Shown here one piece after another: positions 25,663-35,369 of a DNA stretch of 64,000 nucleotides. Location: contig NZ_BSVC01000004.1 in the NCBI RefSeq assembly GCF_030269905.1, forward strand, positions 62,001-126,000, given 5' to 3'. This DNA comes from Pelosinus sp. IPA-1. Lineage in GTDB: Bacteria > Bacillota > Negativicutes > DSM-13327. The notes below the pieces were generated by a model, which searched no databases, was not told the DNA's origin, and saw only the letters and a program-made list of their open reading frames with translations. The position numbers and the translations under genes were made by a program. Each line of letters begins with the position of its first letter. Position 1 is the first letter of the stretch.

Positions 25663-26052
25663 ATGAAAACTCCAGTAGAATTAAAGTATTCACGCGACCA
25701 TGAATGGGTGAAAATTGAGGGAACTCGTGCAAGGGTGGGTATTACCGATTATGCTCAGTCTCAGCTTGGTGATGTAGTGTTTGTTGAGGTGCCTACAGTG
25801 GATAGCAAGATAGCTGTAGGGGCGGGTTTTTCAGTGGTAGAATCAGTGAAAGCAGTATCTGATATTTATGCACCTGTTGGTGGTGTGATTGTGGAAGTAA
25901 ATGAGACGCTTACTGATGCACCAGAAATTATGAATGAAGATCCTTACGGCGAGGGTTGGCTGGTAGTCATCGAAATAGCCGATCCAGCGGACTTTAACCA
26001 ACTACTTAGTAGTGACGAGTATGAAAAATTAATAGCTGAAGGAGGTCATTAA
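25663..26052 (+). CDS. gcvH: Glycine cleavage system H protein
   Basis: A 129-residue lipoyl carrier that shuttles the aminomethyl intermediate among P, T and L proteins. The lipoylated lysine is Lys63 in VESVKAVSD, and the surrounding hammerhead fold motifs (GITDYAQSQLGDVVFVEVP and DPYGEGWLVVI) are intact. It is also the expected acceptor for the octanoyl group from the LipM-like enzyme encoded five genes downstream. It starts two bases after the gcvT stop, with aaaggggaaata upstream. Confidence 0.97.
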   Translation: MKTPVELKYSRDHEWVKIEGTRARVGITDYAQSQLGDVVFVEVPTVDSKIAVGAGFSVVESVKAVSDIYAPVGGVIVEVNETLTDAPEIMNEDPYGEGWLVVIEIADPADFNQLLSSDEYEKLIAEGGH

Positions 26053-26053
26053 A

Positions 26054-27400
26054 ATGGGGTGGAGTTATTTACCTCATACTTACGAAGACCGCCGTACCAT
26101 GCTTGCCGCCATTGGTGTAGAGAAAGTGGAAGATCTTTTTAATGATATTCCCACCCATCTATTATTTAATCGCCCACTACAGTTACCAGCTCCCATGTCG
26201 GAGCCAGATTTGATAAACTACCTTCATAAATTAGCTGGGGTAAATGCTAATCTCCAGGAATATACTTGTTTTCTAGGCGCAGGGGCTTATGATCACTACA
26301 TACCAAGTGTGATTGACCATGTAATAAGACGTTCTGAGTTTTATACAGCTTACACTCAATATCAACCAGAAATCTCTCAAGGATACTTGCAAGCATTATG
26401 GGAATACCAAAGTATGATCTGCCAGTTAACAGGGATGGAAGTCTCTAATGCTTCCATGTATGACGGTGGTACCGCCTTAGCCGAGGCAGCAATGATGGCC
26501 TGTAACGTCACAAATCGCAGTGAAGTGCTGGTAGTAAACACAGTGCATCCTCATTATCGCACTGTACTCACTACGTACGGAATGGATTGGGGATATAAAC
26601 CAACAGAGTTTGGTTATAAAGATGGTACTGCAAATAGGGAAGAACTCACACAATTAATAAACAAAAATATCGCTGCTGTTATCATTCAATCACCTAATTT
26701 TTTCGGGTGTATTGAAGATATAAAAAAAGTTGCTGATCTTATTCATGCAGAAGGAGCATTGCTTATCGTGGCTGTCGATCCTATTTCCTTAGGTATTTTA
26801 GAAGCACCTGGTGAACTTGGTGCAGATATCGTAGTTGGCGAAGGCCAGTCTATGGGATTGGCGACTGCTTTTGGTGGTCCTTGTCTGGGTTTTTTTGCTG
26901 CTAAAGAAAAACTGATGCGCAAGATGCCTGGTCGTATTGTGGGGCAGACCGTGGACCATGATGGTAATCGAGGATTCGTGTTAACCTTACAAGCAAGGGA
27001 ACAGCATATACGTAGGGAAAAGGCGACTTCAAATATCTGCTCCAATGAAGCTTTGTGCGCCTTAACAGCTGCTGTATATTTGAGCGCTGTTGGTAAAGAG
27101 GGCCTGCGTCAGGTAGCCGAATTATCACTGCAAAAATCTCACTACGCATACCGTGAGCTAACAAAATTAGAAGGATTCAACTCTGTATTTGGGGCAAGTT
27201 ATTTAAAAGAATTTATTATACGTTGTCCAAAATCTATTACCCAAATCAATGAAGAATTACTACATGAAAAAATGATTGGTGGATTGGACCTTGGTATTTA
27301 TTATCCAGAACTTAAAAACTGTATGTTATTGTGTGTAACAGAAAACAGGACACAGGACGATATTAACCGATTGGTAAAGAAATTGGGGGCGATAGTATGA
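26054..27400 (+). CDS. gcvPA: Glycine dehydrogenase (decarboxylating) subunit 1
   Basis: A 448-residue N-terminal half of the split P protein, which with GcvPB decarboxylates glycine and loads the aminomethyl group on GcvH. Typical blocks are [33 protein letters not shown] and the [20 protein letters not shown] segment. The half lacks the PLP lysine, as expected for subunit 1. Its stop overlaps gcvPB by four bases (ATGA). Confidence 0.96.
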   Translation: MGWSYLPHTYEDRRTMLAAIGVEKVEDLFNDIPTHLLFNRPLQLPAPMSEPDLINYLHKLAGVNANLQEYTCFLGAGAYDHYIPSVIDHVIRRSEFYTAYTQYQPEISQGYLQALWEYQSMICQLTGMEVSNASMYDGGTALAEAAMMACNVTNRSEVLVVNTVHPHYRTVLTTYGMDWGYKPTEFGYKDGTANREELTQLINKNIAAVIIQSPNFFGCIEDIKKVADLIHAEGALLIVAVDPISLGILEAPGELGADIVVGEGQSMGLATAFGGPCLGFFAAKEKLMRKMPGRIVGQTVDHDGNRGFVLTLQAREQHIRREKATSNICSNEALCALTAAVYLSAVGKEGLRQVAELSLQKSHYAYRELTKLEGFNSVFGASYLKEFIIRCPKSITQINEELLHEKMIGGLDLGIYYPELKNCMLLCVTENRTQDDINRLVKKLGAIV

Positions 27401-28848
27401 GAAAAACTAAATCCTTGATTTTTGAAATAGGGAAAGAAGGTCGCTGTGCTGTAGATATGCCTAAATGTGATGTACCACAAGAAGCCATTACATCATTAAT
27501 ACCCCAAGAATTTTTACGAAAAAATCCTGCGGCCCTGCCAGAAGTCAGTCAACTAGATTTAATACGTCATTACACAGAACTGTCTGAACGGAATTTTGGT
27601 GTAGATTCAGGTTTTTATCCATTAGGTTCGTGCACCATGAAGTATAACCCAAAAGTGAATGAAGATATCGCCCGTTATCCTGGATTTGCTTTATTGCATC
27701 CTTTGCAGCAGCCTGAAACAGTGCAGGGAGCCTTAGAACTGTTATATAACATGGAACAGTATCTTGCTGAGCTTGCAGGAATGGATGCTGTTACCATGCA
27801 GCCAGTTGCAGGTGCTCATGGTGAATTGACAGGATTAAAGCTGATTCGGGCCTATCATCGGCGCAATGGGGAAACTCGAAACAAAGTTATCGTGCCTGAC
27901 TCGGCTCATGGCACCAATCCTGCATCAGCTGCCGTATGTGGGATGGAAATTGTAGAAATAAAGTCAAATGAAGATGGATCGATCAATTTAGATGCACTCC
28001 GCACAGCAGTAGGGCCAGATACGGCTGCCCTCATGTTGACTAATCCAAGCACCTTGGGATTGTTCGAAACCAATATTCAAGAAATTGCTAGCATTGTCCA
28101 TAATGCGGGTGGACTATTATATTATGATGGGGCTAATGCCAATGCCATTATGGGGATTGTTAGGCCTGGAGATATGGGCTTTGATGTTGTCCACTTTAAT
28201 CTTCATAAGACCTTTGGTACACCACATGGAGGTGGTGGTCCAGGCTCAGGACCTGTAGGTGTAAAGCGTAGCCTTGTTCCATTTTTGCCTACCCCTGTGC
28301 TCACTTTTGATGGAAGCAAATATGACCTGGATCATAATCGTCCACTGTCTATTGGCAAGGTACATTCTTTCTATGGTAATTTTGGGATTATTGTTCGTGC
28401 CTACGCTTATATCCGTGCTTTAGGTCCAGATGGATTGCGCCAAGCCAGTCAAGATGCTGTAATGAATGCCAATTACTGTTTGACCCAGTTACGGCAGCAG
28501 TACCATGCTCCTTTTACTCGTTTTTGTATGCATGAATGTATCTTAACATCCAAGGAACAAACACAATATGGCATTCGAACACTAGATATTGCCAAGCGAC
28601 TACTGGATTATGGTTATCATCCACCCACCATATATTTCCCTATGATTGTAGAAGAAGCACTTATGATTGAACCAACGGATACAGAAAGCAAGGAAACCTT
28701 AGATGGATTTATTGCTGTAATGAGGAAAATTGCGCAGGAGGCCAAAGAAGACCAGTCCCTAATTAAGAGTGCTCCCAGTACTACTGTAGTTGGGCGTTTA
28801 GATGAAACTTTGGCCGCTCGCAAACCGGTTGTAAGATGGAAAGAGTAA
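27397..28848 (+). CDS. gcvPB: Glycine dehydrogenase (decarboxylating) subunit 2
   Basis: A 483-residue catalytic half of the split P protein. The PLP-binding lysine is Lys271 in [17 protein letters not shown]. Other family blocks include [16 protein letters not shown] and [17 protein letters not shown]. Splitting into two chains is normal for Firmicutes and archaea. It overlaps gcvPA by four bases and the following radical SAM gene by 13, so the four glycine genes and the lipoyl genes form one translational chain. Confidence 0.96.
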   Translation: MRKTKSLIFEIGKEGRCAVDMPKCDVPQEAITSLIPQEFLRKNPAALPEVSQLDLIRHYTELSERNFGVDSGFYPLGSCTMKYNPKVNEDIARYPGFALLHPLQQPETVQGALELLYNMEQYLAELAGMDAVTMQPVAGAHGELTGLKLIRAYHRRNGETRNKVIVPDSAHGTNPASAAVCGMEIVEIKSNEDGSINLDALRTAVGPDTAALMLTNPSTLGLFETNIQEIASIVHNAGGLLYYDGANANAIMGIVRPGDMGFDVVHFNLHKTFGTPHGGGGPGSGPVGVKRSLVPFLPTPVLTFDGSKYDLDHNRPLSIGKVHSFYGNFGIIVRAYAYIRALGPDGLRQASQDAVMNANYCLTQLRQQYHAPFTRFCMHECILTSKEQTQYGIRTLDIAKRLLDYGYHPPTIYFPMIVEEALMIEPTDTESKETLDGFIAVMRKIAQEAKEDQSLIKSAPSTTVVGRLDETLAARKPVVRWKE

Positions 28849-29636
28849 TTTGTTTTACATACCCCCAGAATACCAAATCTATCAGTGTCACAGAAAATCG
28901 CTGTGAACAAAATTGCGCTCATTGTGGTGGTCATTATCTGAAACATATGTTGCCAATCTCTGCTATGCAGGAGAGCAACGCTACTAGCTTTTTGATTAGC
29001 GGCGGCTGTAAAGCTGACGGGACCGTTCCTATTGGTCAGCATATTTCTGAACTGAGAGCCTTAAAACAAGGAAGGCTTTATAATCTTCATGTGGGATTAA
29101 TAGATAAGGCTGAAATTGTAGAAATCACTGAGATTGCTGACTGTATCTCTTTTGATTTTGTTGGTGATGATGAGACCATTCGTGAAGTCTTTGGTATAGA
29201 ACGGACAGTAAGTGATTATATCCATTGTTATAAAGAATTACGTCAAAAAGTTAAGGTGATGCCCCATATTTGCATTGGTCTACATGCTGGTGAGATCAGA
29301 GGCGAATATCAAGCAGTAAAGCTTTTACAGGAGCTTGGTATGGATGCATTAACATTTATTATTTTTACACCAACTCGTGGGACTCGTTATGCAAATTGTT
29401 TGCCCCCAAAGATGGAGGATGTAGTAAAACTATTAACGTGGGCTCGTCAGGTATGTCCTTCGATACCCATTCACTTAGGTTGTATGCGTCCTGGTGGGCA
29501 TTATCGTAGTGAAATTGATCAATGGGCGGTTAAAATCGGTATGGATACGATTGTCAATCCTACGCCTAAAGCTGTGGCACTAGCAAAAGAATTAGGCATG
29601 TCTATCTTACGGACTGAGGAGTGCTGCGTACTATGA
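28836..29636 (+). CDS. Radical SAM protein, candidate LipS1/LipS2-type lipoyl synthase subunit
   Basis: A 266-residue radical SAM protein. The SAM-cluster motif is C23-EQN-C27-AH-C30, preceded by [41 protein letters not shown] and [17 protein letters not shown] are distinctive blocks, and the chain ends in a Cys pair (EECCVL). Extra cysteines could bind a second cluster, which sulfur insertion needs. It overlaps gcvPB by 13 bases and the next radical SAM gene by 4. Established: the archaeal lipoyl synthase is a two-protein radical SAM enzyme, LipS1 plus LipS2. By position and form I infer this gene is one partner; which one I cannot tell. Confidence 0.75.
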   Translation: MERVICFTYPQNTKSISVTENRCEQNCAHCGGHYLKHMLPISAMQESNATSFLISGGCKADGTVPIGQHISELRALKQGRLYNLHVGLIDKAEIVEITEIADCISFDFVGDDETIREVFGIERTVSDYIHCYKELRQKVKVMPHICIGLHAGEIRGEYQAVKLLQELGMDALTFIIFTPTRGTRYANCLPPKMEDVVKLLTWARQVCPSIPIHLGCMRPGGHYRSEIDQWAVKIGMDTIVNPTPKAVALAKELGMSILRTEECCVL

Positions 29637-30616
29637 ACCTTTGGAAACTTTCTGCAGGTACAGCCTGCCTAATTGGCAAAAAGAAATTTAAAGCGGATGT
29701 TCTTCCTACTACTGCTTATATTATGCTCGGGGAAAGGTGCAAAAATAACTGTCAATTTTGTGCCCAGTCACGGGACAGTGAAGCTAGAGTAAATCTGCTT
29801 TCCAGGGTGACTTGGCCAGTTTTTCCGAAGGAAGAAGCTGCCGCCGGAATCAGAGATACTTATGAAGCAGGAGCAATAAAGCGAGCTTGTTTGCAAGTGG
29901 TATACAGCGCAAATAGTTGGGATACCACTGTCGATGCACTTGAATTATTACATGCTAACAGTGCGGTTCCCATCTGCATATCCAGTCATCTAGAAACAGT
30001 AAAGCAGGCGAGAGAGCTTGTATCAAGAGGCGCAGAAAGGGTCTGTATTGCGCTCGATGCCGCTACGCCAGAGTTATTTGGGAAGGTAAAAAAAGGTCAG
30101 TGGGCTTCTAAGTGGAGCCTCTTACTAGAGTGCGCACTGGCATTGCCAGGCCTTGTTACCACGCATCTCATAGTAGGATTAGGAGAAAGTGAAGCGGATA
30201 TGGTGAGTCGAATGGCGGTCTGTATCGACAAAGGAATCCGAATTGGCTTATTTGCTTTTACTCCTATACGTGGGACCCCTTGGGCACATCTGAATGCGCC
30301 TACAATTGCTCACTATCGGCGCATTCAGATTGCTCATCATCTGCTTAGGAACGGATATAAGCAGGATATCATTGGCTACCAGGATGGGATCATTTCCGAG
30401 TATAACGTACCAAAGGTTGAGTTATTAGGGATATTAAAAGACGGTCAAGCATTTCAAACAAGCGGTTGTGATGATTGTAATCGTCCTTACTATAATGAGC
30501 GTCCTGGCGGTCTTATGTATAATTATCCTCGCCGCCTTACGTCTTTAGAAGTTACTAAGGCGATTAAGGAGTGCGAAATTATTAGGGGAGAAAATGATGA
30601 ACTGGCGACTAATTAA
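29633..30616 (+). CDS. BioB-like radical SAM protein, candidate LipS1/LipS2-type partner
   Basis: A 327-residue radical SAM protein related to biotin synthase and elongator-type folds. The SAM-cluster motif is C36-KNN-C40-QF-C43 within GERCKNNCQFCAQSRDSE. VSRGAERVCIALDAATPELF and VGLGESEADMV are barrel blocks, and the C-terminus has GCDDCNRPYYNERPGG, a CxxC that could bind the auxiliary cluster. Biotin genes are absent around it, whereas gcvH, a LipM-like gene and lpd are adjacent, so lipoate rather than biotin synthesis is favoured. It starts at ATG 29633 in an ATGA overlap and overlaps lipM by 20 bases. Confidence 0.75.
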   Translation: MNLWKLSAGTACLIGKKKFKADVLPTTAYIMLGERCKNNCQFCAQSRDSEARVNLLSRVTWPVFPKEEAAAGIRDTYEAGAIKRACLQVVYSANSWDTTVDALELLHANSAVPICISSHLETVKQARELVSRGAERVCIALDAATPELFGKVKKGQWASKWSLLLECALALPGLVTTHLIVGLGESEADMVSRMAVCIDKGIRIGLFAFTPIRGTPWAHLNAPTIAHYRRIQIAHHLLRNGYKQDIIGYQDGIISEYNVPKVELLGILKDGQAFQTSGCDDCNRPYYNERPGGLMYNYPRRLTSLEVTKAIKECEIIRGENDELATN

Positions 30617-31421
30617 CAGTGGATTCGCTGATGCCGCAACAAATATGGCTATTGATGAAGCCATATTACTGGCACATAGCGCTGGTAAAGTTCCGCCCAC
30701 ACTCAGGTTCTATGGCTGGCAGCCTGCTGCAGTTAGTCTAGGATATTTTCAAAGGGTGATGTCTGAAATTGATTTGGACCAATGTAAAGAGCGTAACATT
30801 GACGTGGTACGCAGATTAACTGGAGGCAGAGCTGTTCTGCATGACGCTGAGCTCACCTATAGTATTGTTGTCCAAGAAGATAACCCTCTAATCCCTAAAA
30901 CCATTACGGCATCTTATCGTTATTTTAGCAATGGTTTATTAGTTGGTCTTAAGGAACTTGGTATACAGGCGCAAATGACTGTGCCTGCCGCGATTTATGG
31001 GCAAAGGAAAAAACAACCTGCGTCAGCGGCCTGTTTTGATGCTCCTTCTCATTACGAAGTAACAGTGGAAGGGCGAAAGCTGGCGGGAAGTGCCCAGGTA
31101 CGTAAGAATGGCGTTATTTTACAGCATGGATCATTACTATTGCGCTTTTCCGCTGAGCAGTTTGTAGAGTTACTGCGGTTGCCATCAGTAGAAAAACGCC
31201 AGCAGACAGCTCAAATGTTAAAGGAGAGAGCTACAGCGATTGAAGATGTGCTAGGAAGAACCGTGACGTGGCAAGAAGTGTATCATCCCATGCCCGAGGC
31301 TTTTGGGACGGCTCTAAGCATCAAGCTAGTGGGTGGAGAACTTACAGAAGAAGAACAAAGAGTAAGTAAAGAATTGGCGTCAACAAAATACAGTCAGGAC
31401 TCCTGGAAAATGCTTCGATAA
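30597..31421 (+). CDS. lipM: Octanoyltransferase LipM (lipoate ligase fold)
   Basis: A 274-residue member of the biotin/lipoate protein ligase family. The RRLTGGRAVLHDAELTYS block and Lys161 in EGRKLAGSAQ are shared by the fold. Cys146 in SAACFDAPSHYE matches the catalytic cysteine of Bacillus LipM (CFDAPS block), which transfers octanoate from acyl carrier protein to GcvH. Lipoate-salvaging LplA enzymes lack this cysteine, so LipM is the better call. ATG 30597 fits the aggggag ribosome site; ATG 30594 is also in frame. It is embedded between the radical SAM pair and lpd. Confidence 0.85.
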   Translation: MNWRLINSGFADAATNMAIDEAILLAHSAGKVPPTLRFYGWQPAAVSLGYFQRVMSEIDLDQCKERNIDVVRRLTGGRAVLHDAELTYSIVVQEDNPLIPKTITASYRYFSNGLLVGLKELGIQAQMTVPAAIYGQRKKQPASAACFDAPSHYEVTVEGRKLAGSAQVRKNGVILQHGSLLLRFSAEQFVELLRLPSVEKRQQTAQMLKERATAIEDVLGRTVTWQEVYHPMPEAFGTALSIKLVGGELTEEEQRVSKELASTKYSQDSWKMLR

Positions 31422-31452
31422 GCAGTGGCAACAATACGAGGGAGGAGAAAAA

Positions 31453-32859
31453 ATGGATTATGATGTAGCGGTGATCGGCGGTGGTCCTGGAGGCTATGTT
31501 GCCGCCATACGAGCGGCCCAATTAGGCGGGAAAGTATTATTGGTAGAAAAGGATAAGATGGGGGGAGTCTGCTTAAACCGCGGTTGTATTCCTACCAAAA
31601 CCTTATTAAAAAGCGCTGAAAAATGGCAAGAACTTAAGAGTTGTCATGAATTTGGTCTACAGGCTGAGAATATAGGATTTGATTTTGATGCCATTAGATT
31701 ACGTAAGAATCAAGTTGTTAACAAGCTGCGTGGCGGTATTGAACAGTTAATCAAAAGCAATGCTATAGAAATGATACATGGAGTAGGAGTACTAGAAGGG
31801 CCAAATCGGTTGATTATCACACAAGGAAAAGAGAAAATCAGTTATGAAGCAAAAAATATTATTGTTGCTACAGGTTCTGAGCCCATGCATTTACCTATAC
31901 CAGGCCAGGATTTGCCTAATGTCATTGACAGTAATCAGCTGCTAGAGATAGATCATGTTCCAAGCAGTATGATGGTCATTGGTGCGGGTGCGGTAGGGAT
32001 TGAATTTGCCGCTATTTTTCAATCCTTTGGCTCAGAAGTAACCGTAGTAGAAATGCTACCGACAATTTTACCAAATATTGACAATGAAATAGTCAAACGT
32101 ATGGGGATCCTTCTACGCAAACAGGGCATAAAAATGCTGACAAATACCAAAGTAATTGGTATGGAGGAAAACAACGAAGGCGTTAAGGTTTCTCTTGATA
32201 ATGGTAAGTCAATTCAAGAACTCACTGTGGGAAAAGTATTAGTAGCAACTGGCCGAAAACCTATAGTAGCTGGGCTAGGGCTTGAAGCTGCAGGTATTGA
32301 TTACAGCCAGGCTGGTATTAAGGTGAACAGCAAAATGGAGACCAATATACCTGGAATTTATGCTATCGGTGATGTCACTGGAGAGGAAATGTGGGCTCAT
32401 GCCGCCTCGGCAGAGGGTATGGTTGCTGCAGAAAATGCATTGGGTGATAATGTTAGTATGGATTACAGTGCGGTGCCAGGTTGTATATTTACTACGCCAG
32501 AATTAGCTATGGTTGGGCTTACTGAGAAGGAGGCTCAAGACACAAACATAGATATAAAAGTTAGTAAATTTAATTTTGCTAGTAATGGTAAGGCTGTTTC
32601 TATGGGTGAAACAGATGGTTTGGTCAAAATTATAGCCGATGCTAATAGTAATAAAATATTAGGCATGCACATCTTAGGAGCCCACGCTAGTGATCTAATT
32701 ATGGAAGGTGCAATCGCTATTCATAATGGCTTAACGGCAGATCAAATTGCACACACAATTCACCCTCATCCTAGTTTATCTGAGACGGTAATGGAGAGCG
32801 CCCATGGAATTAATGGTGATATCATCCATCAGTTTATCTTGAAAGGGCGACCTCTATGA
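31453..32859 (+). CDS. lpd: Dihydrolipoyl dehydrogenase (L protein)
   Basis: A 468-residue FAD disulfide oxidoreductase that reoxidises dihydrolipoyl-GcvH with NAD. The redox pair is Cys40/Cys45 in GGVCLNRGCIPTK; FAD and NAD motifs are VIGGGPGGYVAA and VIGAGAVGIEFA, and the C-terminal His-Glu pair lies in HPHPSLSETVME. ATG 31453 follows gggaggagaaaaa. It is the last gene of the operon. No 2-oxoacid dehydrogenase genes are nearby, so GcvH is the likely substrate. Confidence 0.96.
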   Translation: MDYDVAVIGGGPGGYVAAIRAAQLGGKVLLVEKDKMGGVCLNRGCIPTKTLLKSAEKWQELKSCHEFGLQAENIGFDFDAIRLRKNQVVNKLRGGIEQLIKSNAIEMIHGVGVLEGPNRLIITQGKEKISYEAKNIIVATGSEPMHLPIPGQDLPNVIDSNQLLEIDHVPSSMMVIGAGAVGIEFAAIFQSFGSEVTVVEMLPTILPNIDNEIVKRMGILLRKQGIKMLTNTKVIGMEENNEGVKVSLDNGKSIQELTVGKVLVATGRKPIVAGLGLEAAGIDYSQAGIKVNSKMETNIPGIYAIGDVTGEEMWAHAASAEGMVAAENALGDNVSMDYSAVPGCIFTTPELAMVGLTEKEAQDTNIDIKVSKFNFASNGKAVSMGETDGLVKIIADANSNKILGMHILGAHASDLIMEGAIAIHNGLTADQIAHTIHPHPSLSETVMESAHGINGDIIHQFILKGRPL

Positions 32860-32895
32860 ATATTTTCTAGTTTACTAAAGACATTTTTGAAATAT

Positions 32896-32943
32896 AAGAC
32901 ACAGCACGTCCATTTAGTAGTGGAATAGTGCTGTGTCTTTTCT
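32896..32943 (+). terminator. Terminator of the glycine-lipoyl operon
   Basis: A 12-bp perfect stem (32896-32907 with 32928-32939) with a 20-base loop, followed by T residues, 37 bases after lpd. Confidence 0.85.
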
Positions 32944-33015
32944 GCGTCATTATATTTTTTATCTATAGTAATGTTGGAAACCAGTAGCTCATAAACTGTA
33001 GAAGAGGTGGTGAGC

Positions 33016-33162
33016 GTGGGAAAAACAACATCCCCTAAGTGTAACGTGACAGTAAGTTATAATCCTCATAAAGATTTAGCTAAATTGGCTAGAGGATACG
33101 CAGTTATGATTAAAGTTGCTATTCGTATAATCAGGCAGAAGAAGATTTCTGAAGTAGAATGA
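33016..33162 (+). CDS. 48-residue basic protein, unassigned
   Basis: A short frame starting at GTG 33016 behind agaggtggtgagc. The product begins MGKTTSPKCNVTVSYNPHK, is rich in Lys and Arg, and has a predicted C-terminal helix (LAKLARGYAVMIKVAIRII). I know no family for it. It opens an accessory stretch of small genes between the glycine operon and the pseudouridine synthase. Confidence is limited by its size. Confidence 0.45.
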   Translation: MGKTTSPKCNVTVSYNPHKDLAKLARGYAVMIKVAIRIIRQKKISEVE

Positions 33163-33401
33163 CTTCTCCGGCAAAAAAAATGGACAGGAATGTGATTAGG
33201 ACGGTATTGAGCGTTCTTTCGTTCAATATCTAAAAAAATAGAATAGATATGGCGTAATACATATCTTTATGTAGTACTGGGGATAGTAGGAGTTATTTTA
33301 TATAATGGTGGGTTAATTCTAATGAAATGTAAGGATAATATGGTGTTTGCTTTCGCAAGCCTACAATTACTTTGGTTTTTATTTTTCTTATGATATACCA
33401 A

Positions 33402-33941
33402 TCATTGATCTATTTGCTCCATACTAGTAAACCAATAGAGGAGTCCTCTAGCTACGGTTCCAACTATGAAGAAAAGTAAAAAGTGATAGAACCAGTTCCA
33501 TTTATAAAGTTGAAAAATGCCTAATAAAGAATACACAGGCAAGATTACAAAAACGATAACTGCACAACCGATACCATTCCATAGAAGGAAACTTCTCCAT
33601 GAAGATGTATACTGAAATACTAACATATACATAATTGGCCCCATAGTAAGACCTACTATGAATAAAGGCGGTTGAAATGGAAGGAGCCTGATTTTAAAAC
33701 TCCACAATCCTAAAAAACCAACAAGAGTAGTATCTATTACAGCAAAGGCTACGGCACAGAGTGAACCTAACAATAGTAGGTCTTTTATCCTTCGCTTATC
33801 AACTAGTTTAAACCATATACCATACGTAACGATAAGTACACCAACCGTAATGAACCAACCAAATGAAAAAAGTTCCTTAGAAATCCAATGTTGGTAGGAG
33901 ATGTTGGCCGATAGTCTTCCAACTTCATACAAATCAGGCAT
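33402..33941 (-). CDS. CBO0543-like membrane protein
   Basis: A 179-residue membrane protein with about five hydrophobic segments, resembling the uncharacterised CBO0543 family of spore-forming Firmicutes: GLWSFKIRLLPFQPPLFIV and MGPIMYMLVFQYTSSWRS are in the typical place. Aromatic residues cluster around the segment ends. It has a good ribosome site (ggagggaacaag) before ATG 33941. It is divergent from the DJ-1 gene to its right. The function of the family is unknown. The 239 bases between 33163 and 33401 hold no supportable gene. Confidence 0.75.
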   Translation of the reverse strand: MPDLYEVGRLSANISYQHWISKELFSFGWFITVGVLIVTYGIWFKLVDKRRIKDLLLLGSLCAVAFAVIDTTLVGFLGLWSFKIRLLPFQPPLFIVGLTMGPIMYMLVFQYTSSWRSFLLWNGIGCAVIVFVILPVYSLLGIFQLYKWNWFYHFLLFFIVGTVARGLLYWFTSMEQIDQ

Positions 33942-34356
33942 CTTGTTCCCTCCAGTGAGTTGACATACTTAGCCTTTTTAGCAGAATTACTTGTGTTAAA
34001 GTGTTGGTTTATTTCACAAGAACTATGCGGTAAAAAGGAGACTAACGTAACACAAACACTAACTATTTAATAGCTTAGTCTAAGATTGTGGATGCGTATG
34101 CATGTCATAAGTTTTAATTGCTTATAGCAGGAATTTTTGGGATTAGGTAGTACGTTTAAGATATGTTAGATTTATTTTCTATGGGTGATTTAAAAGCAGA
34201 GACTTTATTGGAAACTTAAAAAGGAGTTACATATGTCGCTGGTTATATATAACCAGTAAAGGGATAAAGGTATCATCTTAATAAAGTGATGACGGCTAAG
34301 CTAAAAATTAGCTGATAAAAAAACAAGTAAACGATAATTAAGATGGAGGAATTAAT
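33942..34356. other. Divergent intergenic region with a micro-frame
   Basis: 415 bases between divergent genes. At 34220-34258 a strong ribosome site (aaaaaggagt) precedes an eight-codon frame, MSLVIYNQ, whose body is the palindrome ctggttata/tataaccag. Upstream, a 12-codon frame ends MGDLKAETLLET. I see no known riboswitch. The DJ-1 gene ribosome site (atggagg) is at the right end. Confidence 0.35.
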
Positions 34357-34962
34357 ATGATCTACAGAGTGGACATACTTTTATTTGATAAATTTGAAAC
34401 ATTAGATGTCTTTGGGCCTGTTGAAATACTTGGGACGGTGCCTGATATCTTTAAATTGAATTTTGTATCTGTTAATGGAGGAATTGTTGAAAGCTCTCAA
34501 AATGTAAGAGTAGATACTAATTTATATACAAACGAAAAAAGTAAAGAAAAAATTTTTCTTGTGCCAGGTGGGATTGGAACAAGAGAAAATATTCAAGACA
34601 ACAATTTTATAAATCTTATTAAAAATTTTTCTAGTCAATCAAAATATATACTTAGCATTTGTACAGGTGCGGCTTTACTCGCTAAAACGGGAATGCTAAA
34701 TGGAAAAAGAGCAACAACAAATAAAAGAGCATTTAATTGGGTTACAGAGCAAGGGAAAGATGTTCTGTGGATAAAAGAAGCACGATGGGTACGGGATAAT
34801 AATATATATACATCTTCAGGGGTATCGGCTGGAATAGATATGACATTAGGATTTATAGCAGACCTTTTGGGGAAGGAAAAAGCATTAGAGATTAGTCAAA
34901 GAATTGAATACTTCTGGAATGAAAATAGTAACTATGACCCGTTCTCCAAGATGTATGAATAA
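34357..34962 (+). CDS. DJ-1/PfpI family protein
   Basis: A 201-residue protein of the class I glutamine amidotransferase-like fold. The nucleophile elbow is Cys102 in [17 protein letters not shown], with the preceding acidic position at Glu24 region (GPVEIL) and VPGGIGTRE at the oxyanion loop. The form resembles the N-terminal domain of AraC-type regulators (FtrA/GlxA), but no DNA-binding domain follows. Family members include isonitrile hydratases, glyoxalases and chaperones, so the reaction is not assigned. Confidence 0.85.
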   Translation: MIYRVDILLFDKFETLDVFGPVEILGTVPDIFKLNFVSVNGGIVESSQNVRVDTNLYTNEKSKEKIFLVPGGIGTRENIQDNNFINLIKNFSSQSKYILSICTGAALLAKTGMLNGKRATTNKRAFNWVTEQGKDVLWIKEARWVRDNNIYTSSGVSAGIDMTLGFIADLLGKEKALEISQRIEYFWNENSNYDPFSKMYE

Positions 34963-35007
34963 TTGGTTTATATAGAATAAGGGAAGTCAAAGTGGATCCC
35001 CAATTTT

Positions 35008-35148
35008 TTATAAATAGCAATATATCGCAGACAAACAATATACACACAGGGCCTGTTCATTGCCAAATTTACGTTGTACAAAACATTCTCTTTCTTGACC
35101 ACAAGCATCACATTTCATATATTCAGATTCACTACTTGCAGATAGCAT
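35008..35148 (-). CDS. 46-residue zinc-ribbon-like protein
   Basis: A short - strand frame with a ribosome site (aaaaggggtg) before ATG 35148. The sequence MKCDACGQERECF and then ALCVYCLSAIYC gives two CxxC pairs about 20 residues apart plus two further cysteines, which fits a small zinc ribbon. No longer protein surrounds it. Function unknown; the cysteine pattern is the main support. Confidence 0.55.
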   Translation of the reverse strand: MLSASSESEYMKCDACGQERECFVQRKFGNEQALCVYCLSAIYCYL

Positions 35149-35369
35149 AAATACACCCCTTTTTTAATTTTAGCTTGCAATAAAATCATATCCTTTATAC
35201 GGAGTTATTCGAAATATTATTACCTTGCTCAATTGTGTATTATTTGTACAAGAGGGCTTGAAACATACCAAACTTTATGAGGAGGTATGGTTGATAACTA
35301 TCTTTATACATCAGGATTTACTGAAAAAGTGATTTAGATAAATTTATCAATAAGCATCGGAGGTAGAAT

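Noticed and set aside
29633-30616. Biotin synthase (bioB) call for the second radical SAM gene
   Set aside because: The fold resembles BioB, but the gene is embedded among glycine cleavage and lipoyl genes with no biotin genes near, so lipoyl synthesis is the better inference.
34220-34340. cyclic-di-GMP riboswitch before the DJ-1 gene
   Set aside because: The hairpins and ggtatcat-like pieces do not give the conserved core of either class.
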